Below, piece after piece: positions 20,142 to 29,279 of a stretch of 64,000 nt of DNA. Under the pieces are notes generated by a model that saw only the letters and a list, made by a program, of their open reading frames with translations, ran no database searches and was not told where the DNA came from. The stretch is from Pelagibacteraceae bacterium AG-464-P07. GTDB lineage: Bacteria > Pseudomonadota > Alphaproteobacteria > Pelagibacterales > Pelagibacteraceae. The translations under genes and the position numbers were made by a program. Each line of letters begins with the position of its first letter. Positions within the stretch are counted from its first letter, which is position 1. The stretch is from the NCBI GenBank assembly GCA_003211695.1, contig QCSA01000004.1, positions 1-64,000 on the forward strand, read 5' to 3'.

Positions 20142-20784
20142 TCCTGTCGGATTTAGATTGGGCGTGAATAGGGGATGGGACTCCGTTTGGTTTGCAAAAA
20201 AAAATCAATTTGGAAAAAATCTAATTGAAGACTTCAATATTAGAAAATATATCAAAAAGAATGTAGTAAACTCAGGAATTTCTAAAGTTATGATCGAAAG
20301 ATCTACAAAAAAATGTTTTATAACTATTCATACTTCAAGACCAGGCTTTGTTATTGGAAAAAAAGGAAGTGATATAGAAAAAATCAAAAATAAATTATCT
20401 AAATTAAGTAATCATGAAGTTATCTTAAACATTAAGGAAGTAAAAAAACCTGAATTAAATAGTTATTTGGTTGCTGAAAATATAGCTCAACAACTTGTAA
20501 AAAGAATTTCTTACAGAAGAGCTATGAAAAGAGCAATAATGTCAGCTCTAAGACTGGGTGCCAAAGGAATAAAGGTTTGTGTAAGTGGAAGATTAGCTGG
20601 TAATGAAATTGCCCGAACCGAATGGTTGAGTGAGGGAAGTATTCCTTTACATACATTAAGAGCGGATGTCGATTATGCTGAATCGAAAGCTTTGACCACC
20701 TACGGAATGATAGGAGTTAAAGTTTGGATATATAAAGGAAAAATATTTAGGAAGGAATTTAGTCAAGAGACTAATAAAATTTAA
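20125..20784 (+). CDS. rpsC: 30S ribosomal protein S3
   Basis: 219 residues starting [20 protein letters not shown], the universal S3 N-terminus, which fixes the start inside rplV. The KH domain shows [17 protein letters not shown], and [20 protein letters not shown] marks the C-terminal domain. S3 lines the mRNA entry tunnel and contributes helicase activity. It is followed 2 nt later by rplP. Confidence 0.98.
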   Translation: MGQKVNPVGFRLGVNRGWDSVWFAKKNQFGKNLIEDFNIRKYIKKNVVNSGISKVMIERSTKKCFITIHTSRPGFVIGKKGSDIEKIKNKLSKLSNHEVILNIKEVKKPELNSYLVAENIAQQLVKRISYRRAMKRAIMSALRLGAKGIKVCVSGRLAGNEIARTEWLSEGSIPLHTLRADVDYAESKALTTYGMIGVKVWIYKGKIFRKEFSQETNKI

Positions 20785-20786
20785 TT

Positions 20787-21191
20787 ATGCTGCAACCAGC
20801 AAGAACAAAATATAGAAAAGCTCACAAAGGCCGGATTCACGGTAGAGCTTTTAGATGCGATATTCTTAATTATGGATCATATGGTTTAAAAGCTCTAGAA
20901 CCAGAAAGAATTATTTCAAAACAAATTGAAGCAGCGAGAGTGGCATTAACTAGACATATGAAAAGAACTGGCAAAGTATGGACAAGAGTATTTCCAAATA
21001 TACCTGTTTCCAAAAAGCCTACAGAAGTGCGAATGGGCAAAGGAAAAGGAACTCCCGAATTTTGGGTTTGTAGAGTAAAGCCAGGTAGAATTTTGTTTGA
21101 AGTTGATGGAGTGAATGAAATAGTTGCAAGAGAAGCTCTATATAAAGCATCAGCAAAACTTCCAATTAAAACAAAATTTATAAAAAGATAA
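20787..21191 (+). CDS. rplP: 50S ribosomal protein L16
   Basis: 134 residues, close to E. coli's 136. Conserved features are [34 protein letters not shown] and the [19 protein letters not shown] block, which includes the Arg that YcfD-type oxygenases hydroxylate in other species. It binds at the base of the central protuberance near the A-site tRNA. Confidence 0.98.
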   Translation: MLQPARTKYRKAHKGRIHGRAFRCDILNYGSYGLKALEPERIISKQIEAARVALTRHMKRTGKVWTRVFPNIPVSKKPTEVRMGKGKGTPEFWVCRVKPGRILFEVDGVNEIVAREALYKASAKLPIKTKFIKR

Positions 21192-21194
21192 TTT

Positions 21195-21377
21195 ATGAAA
21201 CTTAAAGAAATAAAAAAACTTACAAAAGATCAATTGCATCAAAATCTTGAAAAATTTAAAAAAGATTTATTTAACTTAAGATTTAAAAAAATTAATGGAC
21301 AGTTAACAAACCCATCAAAATTTAAAGAAACAAAAAAAACAATAGCTAGGGTTAGTACATTAATTAAAAAAAAATAA
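21195..21377 (+). CDS. rpmC: 50S ribosomal protein L29
   Basis: 60 residues. It is a two-helix hairpin: [20 protein letters not shown] then [20 protein letters not shown] and an Arg/Lys-rich second helix. It sits beside L23 at the tunnel exit. Spacing is 3 nt from rplP and 1 nt to rpsQ. Confidence 0.95.
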   Translation: MKLKEIKKLTKDQLHQNLEKFKKDLFNLRFKKINGQLTNPSKFKETKKTIARVSTLIKKK

Positions 21378-21378
21378 T

Positions 21379-21615
21379 ATGCCAAAAAAAATATTAAAAG
21401 GAAAAGTAATTAGTGATAAAAATGAGAAGACCATTGTTGTATTGGTGGAAAGAAAATATCAACATCCATTATTTAAAAAAATTGTTAAAAATAAAAAAAA
21501 ATACCATGCTCATGATGAAAAAAAAATGTTTAAAATTGGTGACACTGTACAAATTGTAGAATCAAAACCTTATTCCAAATATAAACGATTTAAAGTATTA
21601 GAGGAAAGTAAATGA
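21379..21615 (+). CDS. rpsQ: 30S ribosomal protein S17
   Basis: 78 residues. OB-fold S17 with [20 protein letters not shown], then [19 protein letters not shown] and the signature [19 protein letters not shown]. It is a primary 16S-binding protein. It overlaps rplN by 4 nt (ATGA). Confidence 0.97.
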   Translation: MPKKILKGKVISDKNEKTIVVLVERKYQHPLFKKIVKNKKKYHAHDEKKMFKIGDTVQIVESKPYSKYKRFKVLEESK

Positions 21616-21980
21616 TCCAAGTTCAAACAGAATTATTTGTAGCAGATAATACTGGTGCAAAAAAAATTGAATGCATCAAGGTTTTAGGTGGCTCAAAGAG
21701 AAGATATGCTTCAATTGGAGATGTAATTGTAGTTAGCGTTAAGGAAGCTATTCCAAGAGGAAAAGTAAAAAAAGGTTCAGTATACAAAGCCGTAATAGTC
21801 AGAACCAAAAAAGGTATTTCCAGAAATGATGGTTCCAAAGTAAAATTTGATAATAATGCAGCTGTGCTAACTGATGAAAAAGGGGAACCATTAGGAACAA
21901 GAATTTTTGGTCCAGTAACTAGAGAACTGAGATCCAAAGGTCAAATGAAAATAATTTCACTAGCACCCGAGGTTTTATAA
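21612..21980 (+). CDS. rplN: 50S ribosomal protein L14
   Basis: 122 residues, identical in length to most bacteria. [20 protein letters not shown] and the block [20 protein letters not shown] are diagnostic, with [12 protein letters not shown] at the C-terminus. It contacts 16S helix 14 in an intersubunit bridge and is the target of RsfS silencing. Translationally coupled to rpsQ by the ATGA overlap. Confidence 0.98.
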   Translation: MIQVQTELFVADNTGAKKIECIKVLGGSKRRYASIGDVIVVSVKEAIPRGKVKKGSVYKAVIVRTKKGISRNDGSKVKFDNNAAVLTDEKGEPLGTRIFGPVTRELRSKGQMKIISLAPEVL

Positions 21981-21983
21981 TTT

Positions 21984-22244
21984 ATGAATTTAAAAAAGGG
22001 AAATTTGGTAAAAGTATTAACAGGTAAAGATAAAAATAAGTCAGGAGAAATTATTGAAATAATCAATAGATTAAATAAAGCAAAAGTTAAAGGTATAAAT
22101 ATAGTTAAGAAACATTTGAAAGCTACAAAAGAAAAAAAAGGAGGAATTATTTCTAAAGAAAATTTTATTCATTTATCGAATTTAATGTTAGTAAAAAATA
22201 ATAAAGATAAAACTAAAATAAAAAAAGAAATTAATAAAAAATGA
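21984..22244 (+). CDS. rplX: 50S ribosomal protein L24 (short)
   Basis: 86 residues against about 104 in E. coli. The KOW motif [20 protein letters not shown] is intact, followed by the [20 protein letters not shown] strand. The C-terminal half is shortened and becomes a lysine-rich tail. L24 starts 50S assembly at the 5' end of 23S rRNA. It overlaps rplE by 4 nt (ATGA). Confidence 0.95.
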   Translation: MNLKKGNLVKVLTGKDKNKSGEIIEIINRLNKAKVKGINIVKKHLKATKEKKGGIISKENFIHLSNLMLVKNNKDKTKIKKEINKK

Positions 22245-22795
22245 ATCCAAGATTAAAAGAGCTGTATTATTCTAAAATACAAGTTGATTTAGCAAAAAAA
22301 CTTTCATTAAAGAATAAATTGATGTGTCCAAAATTTGTAAAAGTTGTTATTAATATGGGTTTGGGCACAGATGGAAATGATAAAAAATATTTGAAATCAT
22401 ATTCAGATGATATTGCTATGATAACTGGACAAAAACCAGTAGTTACAAAATTTAGAAAATCTATATCAAATTTTAAAACAAGAAAAAACACTAATGCCGG
22501 TTTGAAAGTAACTTTAAGAAAAAATAAAATGTACGAATTTATTGATAGACTTGTTAATATTGCACTTCCAAGAATAAAGGATTTCAGAGGTTTAAGTCCA
22601 CAAAGTTTTGATAAATTTGGTAATTATACTTTTGGAATTAAAGAACACGTTGTTTTTCCAGAAGTAAACTTTGATAAAGTTGAAAAAATTCGAGGTCTGG
22701 ATATTACAATTGTAACTTATGGAACAAATAAGAATCATACTTTAGCTTTATTAGAGGAGTTTAATTTTCCTTTTAACAAAGAAAAACAAAATTGA
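22241..22795 (+). CDS. rplE: 50S ribosomal protein L5
   Basis: 184 residues, near the usual 179. Signatures include [37 protein letters not shown] and [20 protein letters not shown]. It binds 5S rRNA and contacts P-site tRNA. The start is fixed by the ATGA overlap with rplX. Confidence 0.98.
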   Translation: MNPRLKELYYSKIQVDLAKKLSLKNKLMCPKFVKVVINMGLGTDGNDKKYLKSYSDDIAMITGQKPVVTKFRKSISNFKTRKNTNAGLKVTLRKNKMYEFIDRLVNIALPRIKDFRGLSPQSFDKFGNYTFGIKEHVVFPEVNFDKVEKIRGLDITIVTYGTNKNHTLALLEEFNFPFNKEKQN

Positions 22796-22808
22796 GTTTA
22801 AAAAATAT

Positions 22809-23114
22809 ATGTCAAAAAAAAGTGTAGTTAATAGAAATAAAAAAAGAATTGCATTGAATTTAAAATTTGCAAATAAAAGAGCAAAATTAAAAAAAATGGT
22901 TATGGATAAGAAACTAAGCTTAGAAGAAAGATTTAAAGCCCAAATGAAATTGTCAAAATTACCTAGGAATTCATCTAAAATTAGAGTTAAAAATAGATGT
23001 GAAATTACCGGAAGATCTCGTGGAGTTTATAGAAAATTAAAAATTTCAAGAATAATGTTGAGACAACTAAGTTTAGAAGGAAAAGTACCCGGAATGGTAA
23101 AATCAAGTTGGTAA
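22809..23114 (+). CDS. rpsN: 30S ribosomal protein S14 (long, zinc-independent form)
   Basis: 101 residues, the proteobacterial long form. It lacks the paired CxxC zinc motifs of the short form; the core reads [20 protein letters not shown] and ends with [15 protein letters not shown]. It belongs to the 30S head. It follows rplE by 13 nt. Confidence 0.97.
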   Translation: MSKKSVVNRNKKRIALNLKFANKRAKLKKMVMDKKLSLEERFKAQMKLSKLPRNSSKIRVKNRCEITGRSRGVYRKLKISRIMLRQLSLEGKVPGMVKSSW

Positions 23115-23129
23115 GAAAGAAAGGAATAT

Positions 23130-23528
23130 ATGAGTTTTACAGATCCTATAGGTGATATGTTAGCAAGAATTCGAAATGGTCAAATGAGATCTCATGTTAA
23201 AGTTGAAATGCCCGCTTCATCATTTAAAGGTAAAATTTTAGAAGTGCTTAAAAGAGAAGGTTTTATTTTAAATTACACTTTAAATCAAACTGATGAAAAG
23301 AAAATAAAATTTTCAATTGATTTAAAATATAATTCGGGTTTACCAGTGATAAATAATATAGAAAGAATTTCTAAACCTGGAAGAAGGTTTTATTCTAGTG
23401 CCCAAAGTATTCCAAAAATAAAAAATGGCTTAGGTATAGCTATTGTTTCTACTTCCAAAGGAGTTATGACCGATGCAGAAGCAAGAAAAGCTAAAGTTGG
23501 TGGTGAAATTATTTGTAAGGTATTTTAA
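23130..23528 (+). CDS. rpsH: 30S ribosomal protein S8
   Basis: 132 residues. FTDPIGDMLARIRNGQMRSH at the N-terminus and GIAIVSTSKGVMTDAEARKA at the C-terminus are canonical. It has one of the few good Shine-Dalgarno sequences here (AAGAAAGGAA about 5 nt upstream). In E. coli S8 represses the spc operon. It shares one base with the rplF start. Confidence 0.98.
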   Translation: MSFTDPIGDMLARIRNGQMRSHVKVEMPASSFKGKILEVLKREGFILNYTLNQTDEKKIKFSIDLKYNSGLPVINNIERISKPGRRFYSSAQSIPKIKNGLGIAIVSTSKGVMTDAEARKAKVGGEIICKVF

Positions 23529-24067
23529 TGTCAAAAAAAGGCAAAAAAAAAATTATAATTCCAAAAGAAGTCAGTGTATCAATTAATGAAGATAATCTTG
23601 ATATTAAAGGACCTTATGGAACCAAGAAAATTAATCTAGATACAAAACTTTTTGAAGTAAATATAAATAAAAACAGAGAATTATCTATTAAACCAAAAAA
23701 TAAAAATGATGATATTAAAAAAGTGTGGGGCATGAAACAGAGTCTTTTAAATAATACGGTTATTGGAGTTAATAAGGGTTATGAGAAAACTTTAGAAATG
23801 ACTGGCGTTGGTTACAGAGCGGCTATTAAAGGTAATAGTTTGAACCTACAACTAGGTTATAGCCATGATATAGATTTTGAAATTCCAAAAGATGTAAAAA
23901 TTATCGTAGAAAAACAAACAACAATCAAAATAAATGGCTTTGATAAGCAACAAGTTGGTATGGTTGTATCAAAAATAAAATCATTTAGACCTTCAGAACC
24001 ATATAAAGGTAAAGGAATTAAGGAAAAAGGTGAGTATGTACTACGTAAAGAAGGAAAAAAGAAATAA
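23528..24067 (+). CDS. rplF: 50S ribosomal protein L6
   Basis: 179 residues. The two repeated L6 domains are visible. The second contains the hallmark LEMTGVGYRAAIKGNSLNLQ and the C-terminal SFRPSEPYKGKGIKEKGEY. It binds near the sarcin-ricin loop. TAATG overlap with rpsH. Confidence 0.97.
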   Translation: MSKKGKKKIIIPKEVSVSINEDNLDIKGPYGTKKINLDTKLFEVNINKNRELSIKPKNKNDDIKKVWGMKQSLLNNTVIGVNKGYEKTLEMTGVGYRAAIKGNSLNLQLGYSHDIDFEIPKDVKIIVEKQTTIKINGFDKQQVGMVVSKIKSFRPSEPYKGKGIKEKGEYVLRKEGKKK

Positions 24068-24070
24068 AAA

Positions 24071-24427
24071 ATGAAATTAGATAAAATAATTAAAAAAAAA
24101 TTAAGAATAAGAAATAAATTAAAAAGGTCTAATATAAATAATAGATTAAGATTAACTGTGAACAGATCTTACAAAAATATTTCTGCTCAAATAATAGATG
24201 ATACAAATAATAAAACACTAGTTGCTGCATCTTCAGTAGAAAAAGATATTAAGAAAATTAATAAAACAAAAAAATCGGATTTGTCATTATTTGTTGGTGA
24301 AATGCTTGCAAAAAGGGCAAATAAAAAAAATATTAGCAAGGTATATTTTGATAGAGGTAACTATAAGTATCATGGAAGAATTAAATTATTAACTGATGCT
24401 TTAAGAAAAAATGGTTTGGAGTTTTAA
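24071..24427 (+). CDS. rplR: 50S ribosomal protein L18
   Basis: 118 residues. LRLTVNRSYKNISAQIIDDT begins the RNA-binding fold and the C-terminus KVYFDRGNYKYHGRIKLLTD is diagnostic. The N-terminal 25 residues are almost all Lys/Arg/Ile/Asn. Binds 5S rRNA in the central protuberance. 3-nt gaps on both sides. Confidence 0.97.
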   Translation: MKLDKIIKKKLRIRNKLKRSNINNRLRLTVNRSYKNISAQIIDDTNNKTLVAASSVEKDIKKINKTKKSDLSLFVGEMLAKRANKKNISKVYFDRGNYKYHGRIKLLTDALRKNGLEF

Positions 24428-24430
24428 TAA

Positions 24431-24928
24431 ATGGAAAATAATGAATTAAAAGAAAAACTAATTTATATAAATCGTATTACAAAAGTAGTTAAAGGAGGAA
24501 GAAGATTTGCTTTTTCAGCTCTTGTAGTAGCTGGAAACCAATCTGGAAAACTGGGGATTGCTCATGCTAAAGCTAAACAGGTTTCGGATGCAATTAAAAA
24601 AGCCACAGAGTTAGCTAAGAGAAAACTAATTCAAATTCCACTTAAAGAAGGAAGAACGTTACATCATGACGTTGTGGGGAAAAAGGGATCAGGAAAAGTG
24701 ATTTTAAGATCGGCTCCGAAAGGAACAGGTATTATTGCAAGTGGAGCTATAAGAGCTGTATGTGAAGTTGTGGGTATAAAAGACATTGTGGCTAAATCAT
24801 TAGGGTCATCAAATTCTCATAATGTAGTTAGAGCTTGTATGGAAGGATTGTTGAATCAACTTACACCAAAACATATTTCTAATTTACGTGGTAAAAAAAT
24901 TTCAGAAATAATTGAAAAAAGAGGATAG
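24431..24928 (+). CDS. rpsE: 30S ribosomal protein S5
   Basis: 165 residues, standard. It has the N-terminal dsRBD-like fold (VVKGGRRFAFSALVVAGNQS, the region of spectinomycin resistance) and the C-terminal GTGIIASGAIRAVCEVVGI. It acts in decoding fidelity and mRNA entry. It abuts rplO with no intervening base, so rpmD (L30), which normally lies here, is absent. Confidence 0.98.
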   Translation: MENNELKEKLIYINRITKVVKGGRRFAFSALVVAGNQSGKLGIAHAKAKQVSDAIKKATELAKRKLIQIPLKEGRTLHHDVVGKKGSGKVILRSAPKGTGIIASGAIRAVCEVVGIKDIVAKSLGSSNSHNVVRACMEGLLNQLTPKHISNLRGKKISEIIEKRG

Positions 24929-25384
24929 ATGAATTTAAATTCATTAAATTATAAAGTTAAGCGTAAAAAAATTAGACCTGGTAGAGGAATAGGTTCTGGT
25001 AAGGGTAAAACATCTGGTCGAGGACACAAAGGTCAGAAAGCTCGTTCTGGTGTAGCAATAAAAAGCTTTGAAGGAGGGCAAATGCCTTTATATAGAAGAC
25101 TACCTAAGAGAGGGTTTAACTCGATTAAAAAAAAAAATATTGCAATATTAAATCTTCAACAATTACAAAAATATATTTCTAAAGGACAATTAAATAGTAA
25201 AAACCTTATTTGTTTAAGTGAACTTAAAAAAAATAAGATTTTGAAGGATAAAATTGACAAAATAAAATTGTTAGGCAATGGAGATATTAAAGATAAAATA
25301 AATATTGAAGTTGATTTTATTTCAAAATCTGCAAAAGAAAAAATTGCCAACAACGGCAGTTCAATAAAATTAACAACAAAATAA
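24929..25384 (+). CDS. rplO: 50S ribosomal protein L15
   Basis: 151 residues. The extended basic N-terminus [20 protein letters not shown] followed by [20 protein letters not shown] is unmistakable. The C-terminal globular half is much less conserved and AT-driven in composition (Lys/Ile/Asn). It is a late 50S assembly protein. secY follows 21 nt downstream. Confidence 0.97.
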   Translation: MNLNSLNYKVKRKKIRPGRGIGSGKGKTSGRGHKGQKARSGVAIKSFEGGQMPLYRRLPKRGFNSIKKKNIAILNLQQLQKYISKGQLNSKNLICLSELKKNKILKDKIDKIKLLGNGDIKDKINIEVDFISKSAKEKIANNGSSIKLTTK

Positions 25385-25405
25385 ATTTAAAAAAAGATAT
25401 TATTA

Positions 25406-26689
25406 ATGGTCGATGCTCTTTCTCAAACTAAAGACTTAAAGAATCGTATCCTTTTTACTATTATAATTTTATCAATTTATAGACTAGGTACATTTATACC
25501 AATACCTGGTATAGACCCACAATCGTTACAAGAACTTATGAGCTCTAATCAAAGGGGTCTACTAGGGATGTTCAACGTATTTGCTGGAGGAGCTATCGCA
25601 CGGATGGCAATTTTTGCGTTGGGAATTATGCCATATATTTCATCTTCAATTATTGTACAACTATTAACCGGTGTCTCTGATTATTTCAAAAATCTTAAAA
25701 ACCAAGGTGAAATAGGAAGAAAAAAAATTACTCAAATTACCAGATATGGAACAGTTTTATTAGCTACCCTTCAAGGTTATGGGTTGTCTGTTGGATTAGA
25801 ATCAGCAGAAAATTTAGTAATTAATCCTGGATTGTCTTTTAGAATTAGCACAGTAATAACGATAGTAGCTAGCACTATGTTTTTAATGTGGTTAGGTGAA
25901 CAAATTACTCAAAGAGGAATTGGTAATGGGATTTCTCTAATTATATTTTCTGGTATTGTAGCAGAGATTCCAAGGGCACTAGTAACAACTTTTGAATTAG
26001 GTAGAACTGGTGCGATTTCATCAATAATGATAATTTCTCTATTTCTATTATTGATTATAACAATTATTTTTATTGTTTTTATGGAGAGAGCTTTAAGAAA
26101 AATATTAATTAATTATCCAAGAAAACAAACGGGAAACAAAATATATGGAGGTGAATCGTCTCATTTACCTTTAAAAATTAATTCTGCTGGAGTAATACCT
26201 GCAATTTTTGCTTCTGCTTTATTGTTGTTACCAATTACATTTTCAAATTTTACCTTTTCTCAAAATGAAATATTTTTAAATATATCTGCTCTTTTTTCAC
26301 AAGGAAAACCTCTCTATATGATTTTGTATGGATCTGGGATTATCTTTTTTACCTTTTTTTATACTTCGATAGTTTTTAATCCATATGAAACTGCTGAAAA
26401 TTTAAGAAAATATGGTGGCTACATACCAGGAATCAGACCGGGAGAAAGTACAGCTTTATATATAGATAATATTCTAACTAAACTAACAACAATTGGTGCA
26501 TCATATTTAGCACTTGTTTGTTTAATGCCTGAATTCCTAATAGCTAAATATCCAATTCCATTTTATTTAGGTGGTACATCAATATTGATTGTTGTAATTG
26601 TTGCAATGGATACGGTAACTCAAGTTCAAACGAGACTAATGAGTGTTCATTATCAATCTTTGATTAAAAAAGCAAAATTTGGTAATTAA
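25406..26689 (+). CDS. secY: Preprotein translocase channel SecY
   Basis: 427 residues with ten predicted membrane helices. Signatures include YRLGTFIPIPGIDPQ at the first helix, LGIMPYISSSIIVQLLTG, TQRGIGNGISLIIFSGI, and the cytoplasmic C5 loop KYGGYIPGIRPGESTALYI, which contacts SecA and the ribosome. It makes the SecYEG pore with SecE encoded at 2.4 kb. The secY-adk pairing is typical of spc operons. Confidence 0.98.
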   Translation: MVDALSQTKDLKNRILFTIIILSIYRLGTFIPIPGIDPQSLQELMSSNQRGLLGMFNVFAGGAIARMAIFALGIMPYISSSIIVQLLTGVSDYFKNLKNQGEIGRKKITQITRYGTVLLATLQGYGLSVGLESAENLVINPGLSFRISTVITIVASTMFLMWLGEQITQRGIGNGISLIIFSGIVAEIPRALVTTFELGRTGAISSIMIISLFLLLIITIIFIVFMERALRKILINYPRKQTGNKIYGGESSHLPLKINSAGVIPAIFASALLLLPITFSNFTFSQNEIFLNISALFSQGKPLYMILYGSGIIFFTFFYTSIVFNPYETAENLRKYGGYIPGIRPGESTALYIDNILTKLTTIGASYLALVCLMPEFLIAKYPIPFYLGGTSILIVVIVAMDTVTQVQTRLMSVHYQSLIKKAKFGN

Positions 26690-26692
26690 TTA

Positions 26693-27343
26693 ATGAATCT
26701 AATAATATTCGGTCCTCCAGGAGGTGGAAAGGGTACCCAGTCGAATAATATAGTTAATGATTTTGATTTAAAACAAATATCTACTGGTGATTTATTAAGA
26801 AATGAAATTAATCTTCAAACAGATCTAGGTAAAAAAATTGAATCAATAATTAATAACGGTGAACTGGCATCTGATGATGTAGTCAACACATTAATTGAAA
26901 AGATTATTTTAGATCCTGATAATTTTAATAGATTAATCTTTGATGGATATCCAAGGACTATATTACAAACTTATAGTTTAGAAAAATTATTAAAAAAATT
27001 TAACCAAAAAATTTCAATAGTCCTTAGCTTAAATGTTGACAAAGATATTATTTTAAAAAGAATTAACGGCAGAGTTATTTGTGATAATTGCTTTAAAATA
27101 TTTAATGTTTACTTTAATCCACCAAATTCAAAAAATCATAATTGTAATAAAAAATATTTAATAAAAAGGCATGACGATAATCCTAAAACTATTTTAAATA
27201 GATTTGAAACTTATGTTACTAAAACAAACCCTATTTTAGATTATTACAAAAAAACGAGTTCTCTGTATGAAATTGATGGCAATCAAGAAATTGATGAAAT
27301 TTACAATAAAATCAAGGCTATTTTGGAGAATATAAGAGATTGA
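26693..27343 (+). CDS. adk: Adenylate kinase
   Basis: 216 residues, long-lid type. It interconverts ATP + AMP and 2 ADP. The P-loop GPPGGGKGT is at residues 7-15, the AMP site STGDLLR at 30-36 and FDGYPRT at 83-89. The lid has Cys130, Cys133 and Cys151 but no Cys or Asp at the fourth zinc position (Lys154), so the zinc site looks incomplete. Its stop codon is embedded in the -35 box of the rpsM promoter candidate. Confidence 0.97.
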   Translation: MNLIIFGPPGGGKGTQSNNIVNDFDLKQISTGDLLRNEINLQTDLGKKIESIINNGELASDDVVNTLIEKIILDPDNFNRLIFDGYPRTILQTYSLEKLLKKFNQKISIVLSLNVDKDIILKRINGRVICDNCFKIFNVYFNPPNSKNHNCNKKYLIKRHDDNPKTILNRFETYVTKTNPILDYYKKTSSLYEIDGNQEIDEIYNKIKAILENIRD

Positions 27344-27367
27344 CATTATGCTTACTTTTTATATAAG
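27340..27367 (+). promoter_or_regulatory. Internal promoter candidate for rpsM-rpsK-rpoA-rplQ
   Basis: A perfect TTGACA at 27340-27345 and TATAAG at 27362-27367 are 16 nt apart. The -35 box contains the adk stop codon TGA. The predicted start site leaves an untranslated leader of about 25 nt before rpsM. This is the only sizeable gap between rpsL and rplQ. Confidence 0.6.
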
Positions 27368-27398
27368 TTTCCTTGAAAAAATCTTACATCACTAATTT

Positions 27399-27782
27399 AT
27401 GGCTCGTATAGCAGGTATCAATATTCCTCAAAATAAGGTAGTTCGCGTTGGTTTAACTTATATTTATGGAATTGGAGATAAACACTCTTATGATATTTGT
27501 AAAAACTTAAATATTCCATCTAGCAAAAGAGTAAATCAACTTACAGATGATGAAATTTTAAAAATCAGGGAATATATTGATAAAAACTTTGATGTGGAGG
27601 GTGAATTAAGAAGAGAAACTTCACTAAACATAAAAAGATTGATTGATCTAGCTACATATAGAGGATCAAGACATAAAAAGAAACTTCCTGTTAGGGGTCA
27701 ACGTACGCGCTGTAATGCTAGAACCAGAAAAGGTAAAGCGATTGCTATAGCTGGAAAAAAAATAACACCATTGAAAAAATAA
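27399..27782 (+). CDS. rpsM: 30S ribosomal protein S13
   Basis: 127 residues. [20 protein letters not shown] at the N-terminus and the basic C-terminus [15 protein letters not shown], which reaches toward P-site tRNA, are conserved. It forms head bridge B1a with 23S rRNA. It follows a 55-bp gap with its own promoter candidate; rpmJ and infA, found here in some bacteria, are absent. Confidence 0.98.
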   Translation: MARIAGINIPQNKVVRVGLTYIYGIGDKHSYDICKNLNIPSSKRVNQLTDDEILKIREYIDKNFDVEGELRRETSLNIKRLIDLATYRGSRHKKKLPVRGQRTRCNARTRKGKAIAIAGKKITPLKK

Positions 27783-27785
27783 TAT

Positions 27786-28238
27786 ATGGAAGATAAAAAA
27801 AAGATTGATAAAAAAAAGATTGATACAAAAGAGTCTAGCTCTACAGAAAAGAAAAAATCAACCTTTTCAAAAAAAAAAAAAATTAAAAAATATGTTTCAA
27901 CCGGAATTGCTTATGTAAAATCTACTTTTAACAATACTATTATTTCAATTGCAGACGCTCATGGCAATGTGATTGCATGGTCTTCTGCTGGAAAAAAAGG
28001 ATTTAAAGGATCTAGAAAATCGACTCCTTATGCTGCTCAAATGGCTGCAGATGAAGTAGGAACAAAGGCTTTAGAATGTGGAATGAAAATATTGTCTGTT
28101 GAAGTTAAAGGCCCAGGATCCGGTAGGGAAACAGCGTTGAGGTCATTGCAAGCTAAAGGTTTCAAAATTACCTCAATAAAAGATACAACGCCAATGCCAC
28201 ATAATGGATCAAGACCACCAAAACGAAGGAGAGTATAA
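27786..28238 (+). CDS. rpsK: 30S ribosomal protein S11 with lysine-rich N-terminal extension
   Basis: 150 residues; the core from about residue 35 ([19 protein letters not shown]) to [15 protein letters not shown] is normal. The first 34 residues are an extra Lys/Ser/Thr-rich extension that includes a near-tandem KKKID repeat encoded by poly-A-rich repeats. No alternative Met lies near the core, so the extension seems real. S11 belongs to the 30S platform. rpoA follows directly. Confidence 0.96.
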   Translation: MEDKKKIDKKKIDTKESSSTEKKKSTFSKKKKIKKYVSTGIAYVKSTFNNTIISIADAHGNVIAWSSAGKKGFKGSRKSTPYAAQMAADEVGTKALECGMKILSVEVKGPGSGRETALRSLQAKGFKITSIKDTTPMPHNGSRPPKRRRV

Positions 28239-29273
28239 ATGGAAAAAATGCAAAATGTAGCAAATGACAAAAATTGGAAAGCATTGATTAAACCGTCAAA
28301 AATAAATGTTAAAATTCATAACAATAAATCAATAGCTACTATAACAGCCGAGCCTTTGGAAAAAGGTTATGGAATGACAATTGGAAATACCCTAAGAAGA
28401 ATGATGCTTTCATCTATTAGAGGTTCAGCAGTAACCGCAATACAAATAGACGGAGTATTGCATGAATTTTCATCAATTAAAGGTGTTAGAGAAGATGTAA
28501 CTGATATTGTTTTAAACGTTAAATTATTAGCATTAAAATCTAATTCTGATGGACCAAAAAAATTAATTTTAGATGCTTCTGGACCAGGTGAAATTAAGGC
28601 TAGTAAAATAATAGAGAATCCTGATATTGAAATTTTGAACCCAGAATGCACAATTTGTAATCTTGATGAGGGTACTAAATTTCATATGGAATTAACTGTC
28701 AATTCTGGGAAAGGATATGTTCCAGCAAATTTAAATAAAATAGAAGATCCACCATTAGGATTAATTGCAATAGACTCTTTGTTCAGTCCTGTAAAAAAAG
28801 TATCCTATTCAGTAAGTACAGCTCGTGAAGGAAAGGCTTTAGACTATGATAAATTAACACTACATATTGAAACTAACGGATCTATAGCTGCTGATGATGC
28901 AGTAGCTTATGCTGCAAGAATTTTTCAAGATCAACTTTCAATGTTTATTAATTTCGAAGAACCAAAAGTACATGTACCTAAAGAAATACCAGTTGAACCA
29001 GAATTTAATAAAAATTTACTCAAAAAAGTTGATGAACTAGAGTTATCAGTTCGATCTATGAATTGTTTAAAAAACGATAATATAATTTATATTGGAGATT
29101 TGGTTCAAAAAACAGAAGGTGAAATGTTAAGGACTCCTAATTTTGGAAGAAAATCACTTAATGAAATAAAAGAAGTACTAAGTAGTATGTCTCTATATCT
29201 TGGTATGGAAGTTCCCAAGTGGCCACCTGAAAATATTGCTGAATTATCAAAAAAATTAGAAGAAAGTATTTAA
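28239..29273 (+). CDS. rpoA: DNA-directed RNA polymerase subunit alpha
   Basis: 344 residues. The N-terminal assembly domain has [20 protein letters not shown] and the C-terminal domain has [20 protein letters not shown] and [17 protein letters not shown], the UP-element and activator contact surface. The alpha dimer scaffolds beta and beta prime. The first ATG directly abuts the rpsK stop; a slightly later Met ([11 protein letters not shown]) is a possible alternative. rplQ follows 6 nt downstream. Confidence 0.98.
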   Translation: MEKMQNVANDKNWKALIKPSKINVKIHNNKSIATITAEPLEKGYGMTIGNTLRRMMLSSIRGSAVTAIQIDGVLHEFSSIKGVREDVTDIVLNVKLLALKSNSDGPKKLILDASGPGEIKASKIIENPDIEILNPECTICNLDEGTKFHMELTVNSGKGYVPANLNKIEDPPLGLIAIDSLFSPVKKVSYSVSTAREGKALDYDKLTLHIETNGSIAADDAVAYAARIFQDQLSMFINFEEPKVHVPKEIPVEPEFNKNLLKKVDELELSVRSMNCLKNDNIIYIGDLVQKTEGEMLRTPNFGRKSLNEIKEVLSSMSLYLGMEVPKWPPENIAELSKKLEESI

Positions 29274-29279
29274 ATTAAA

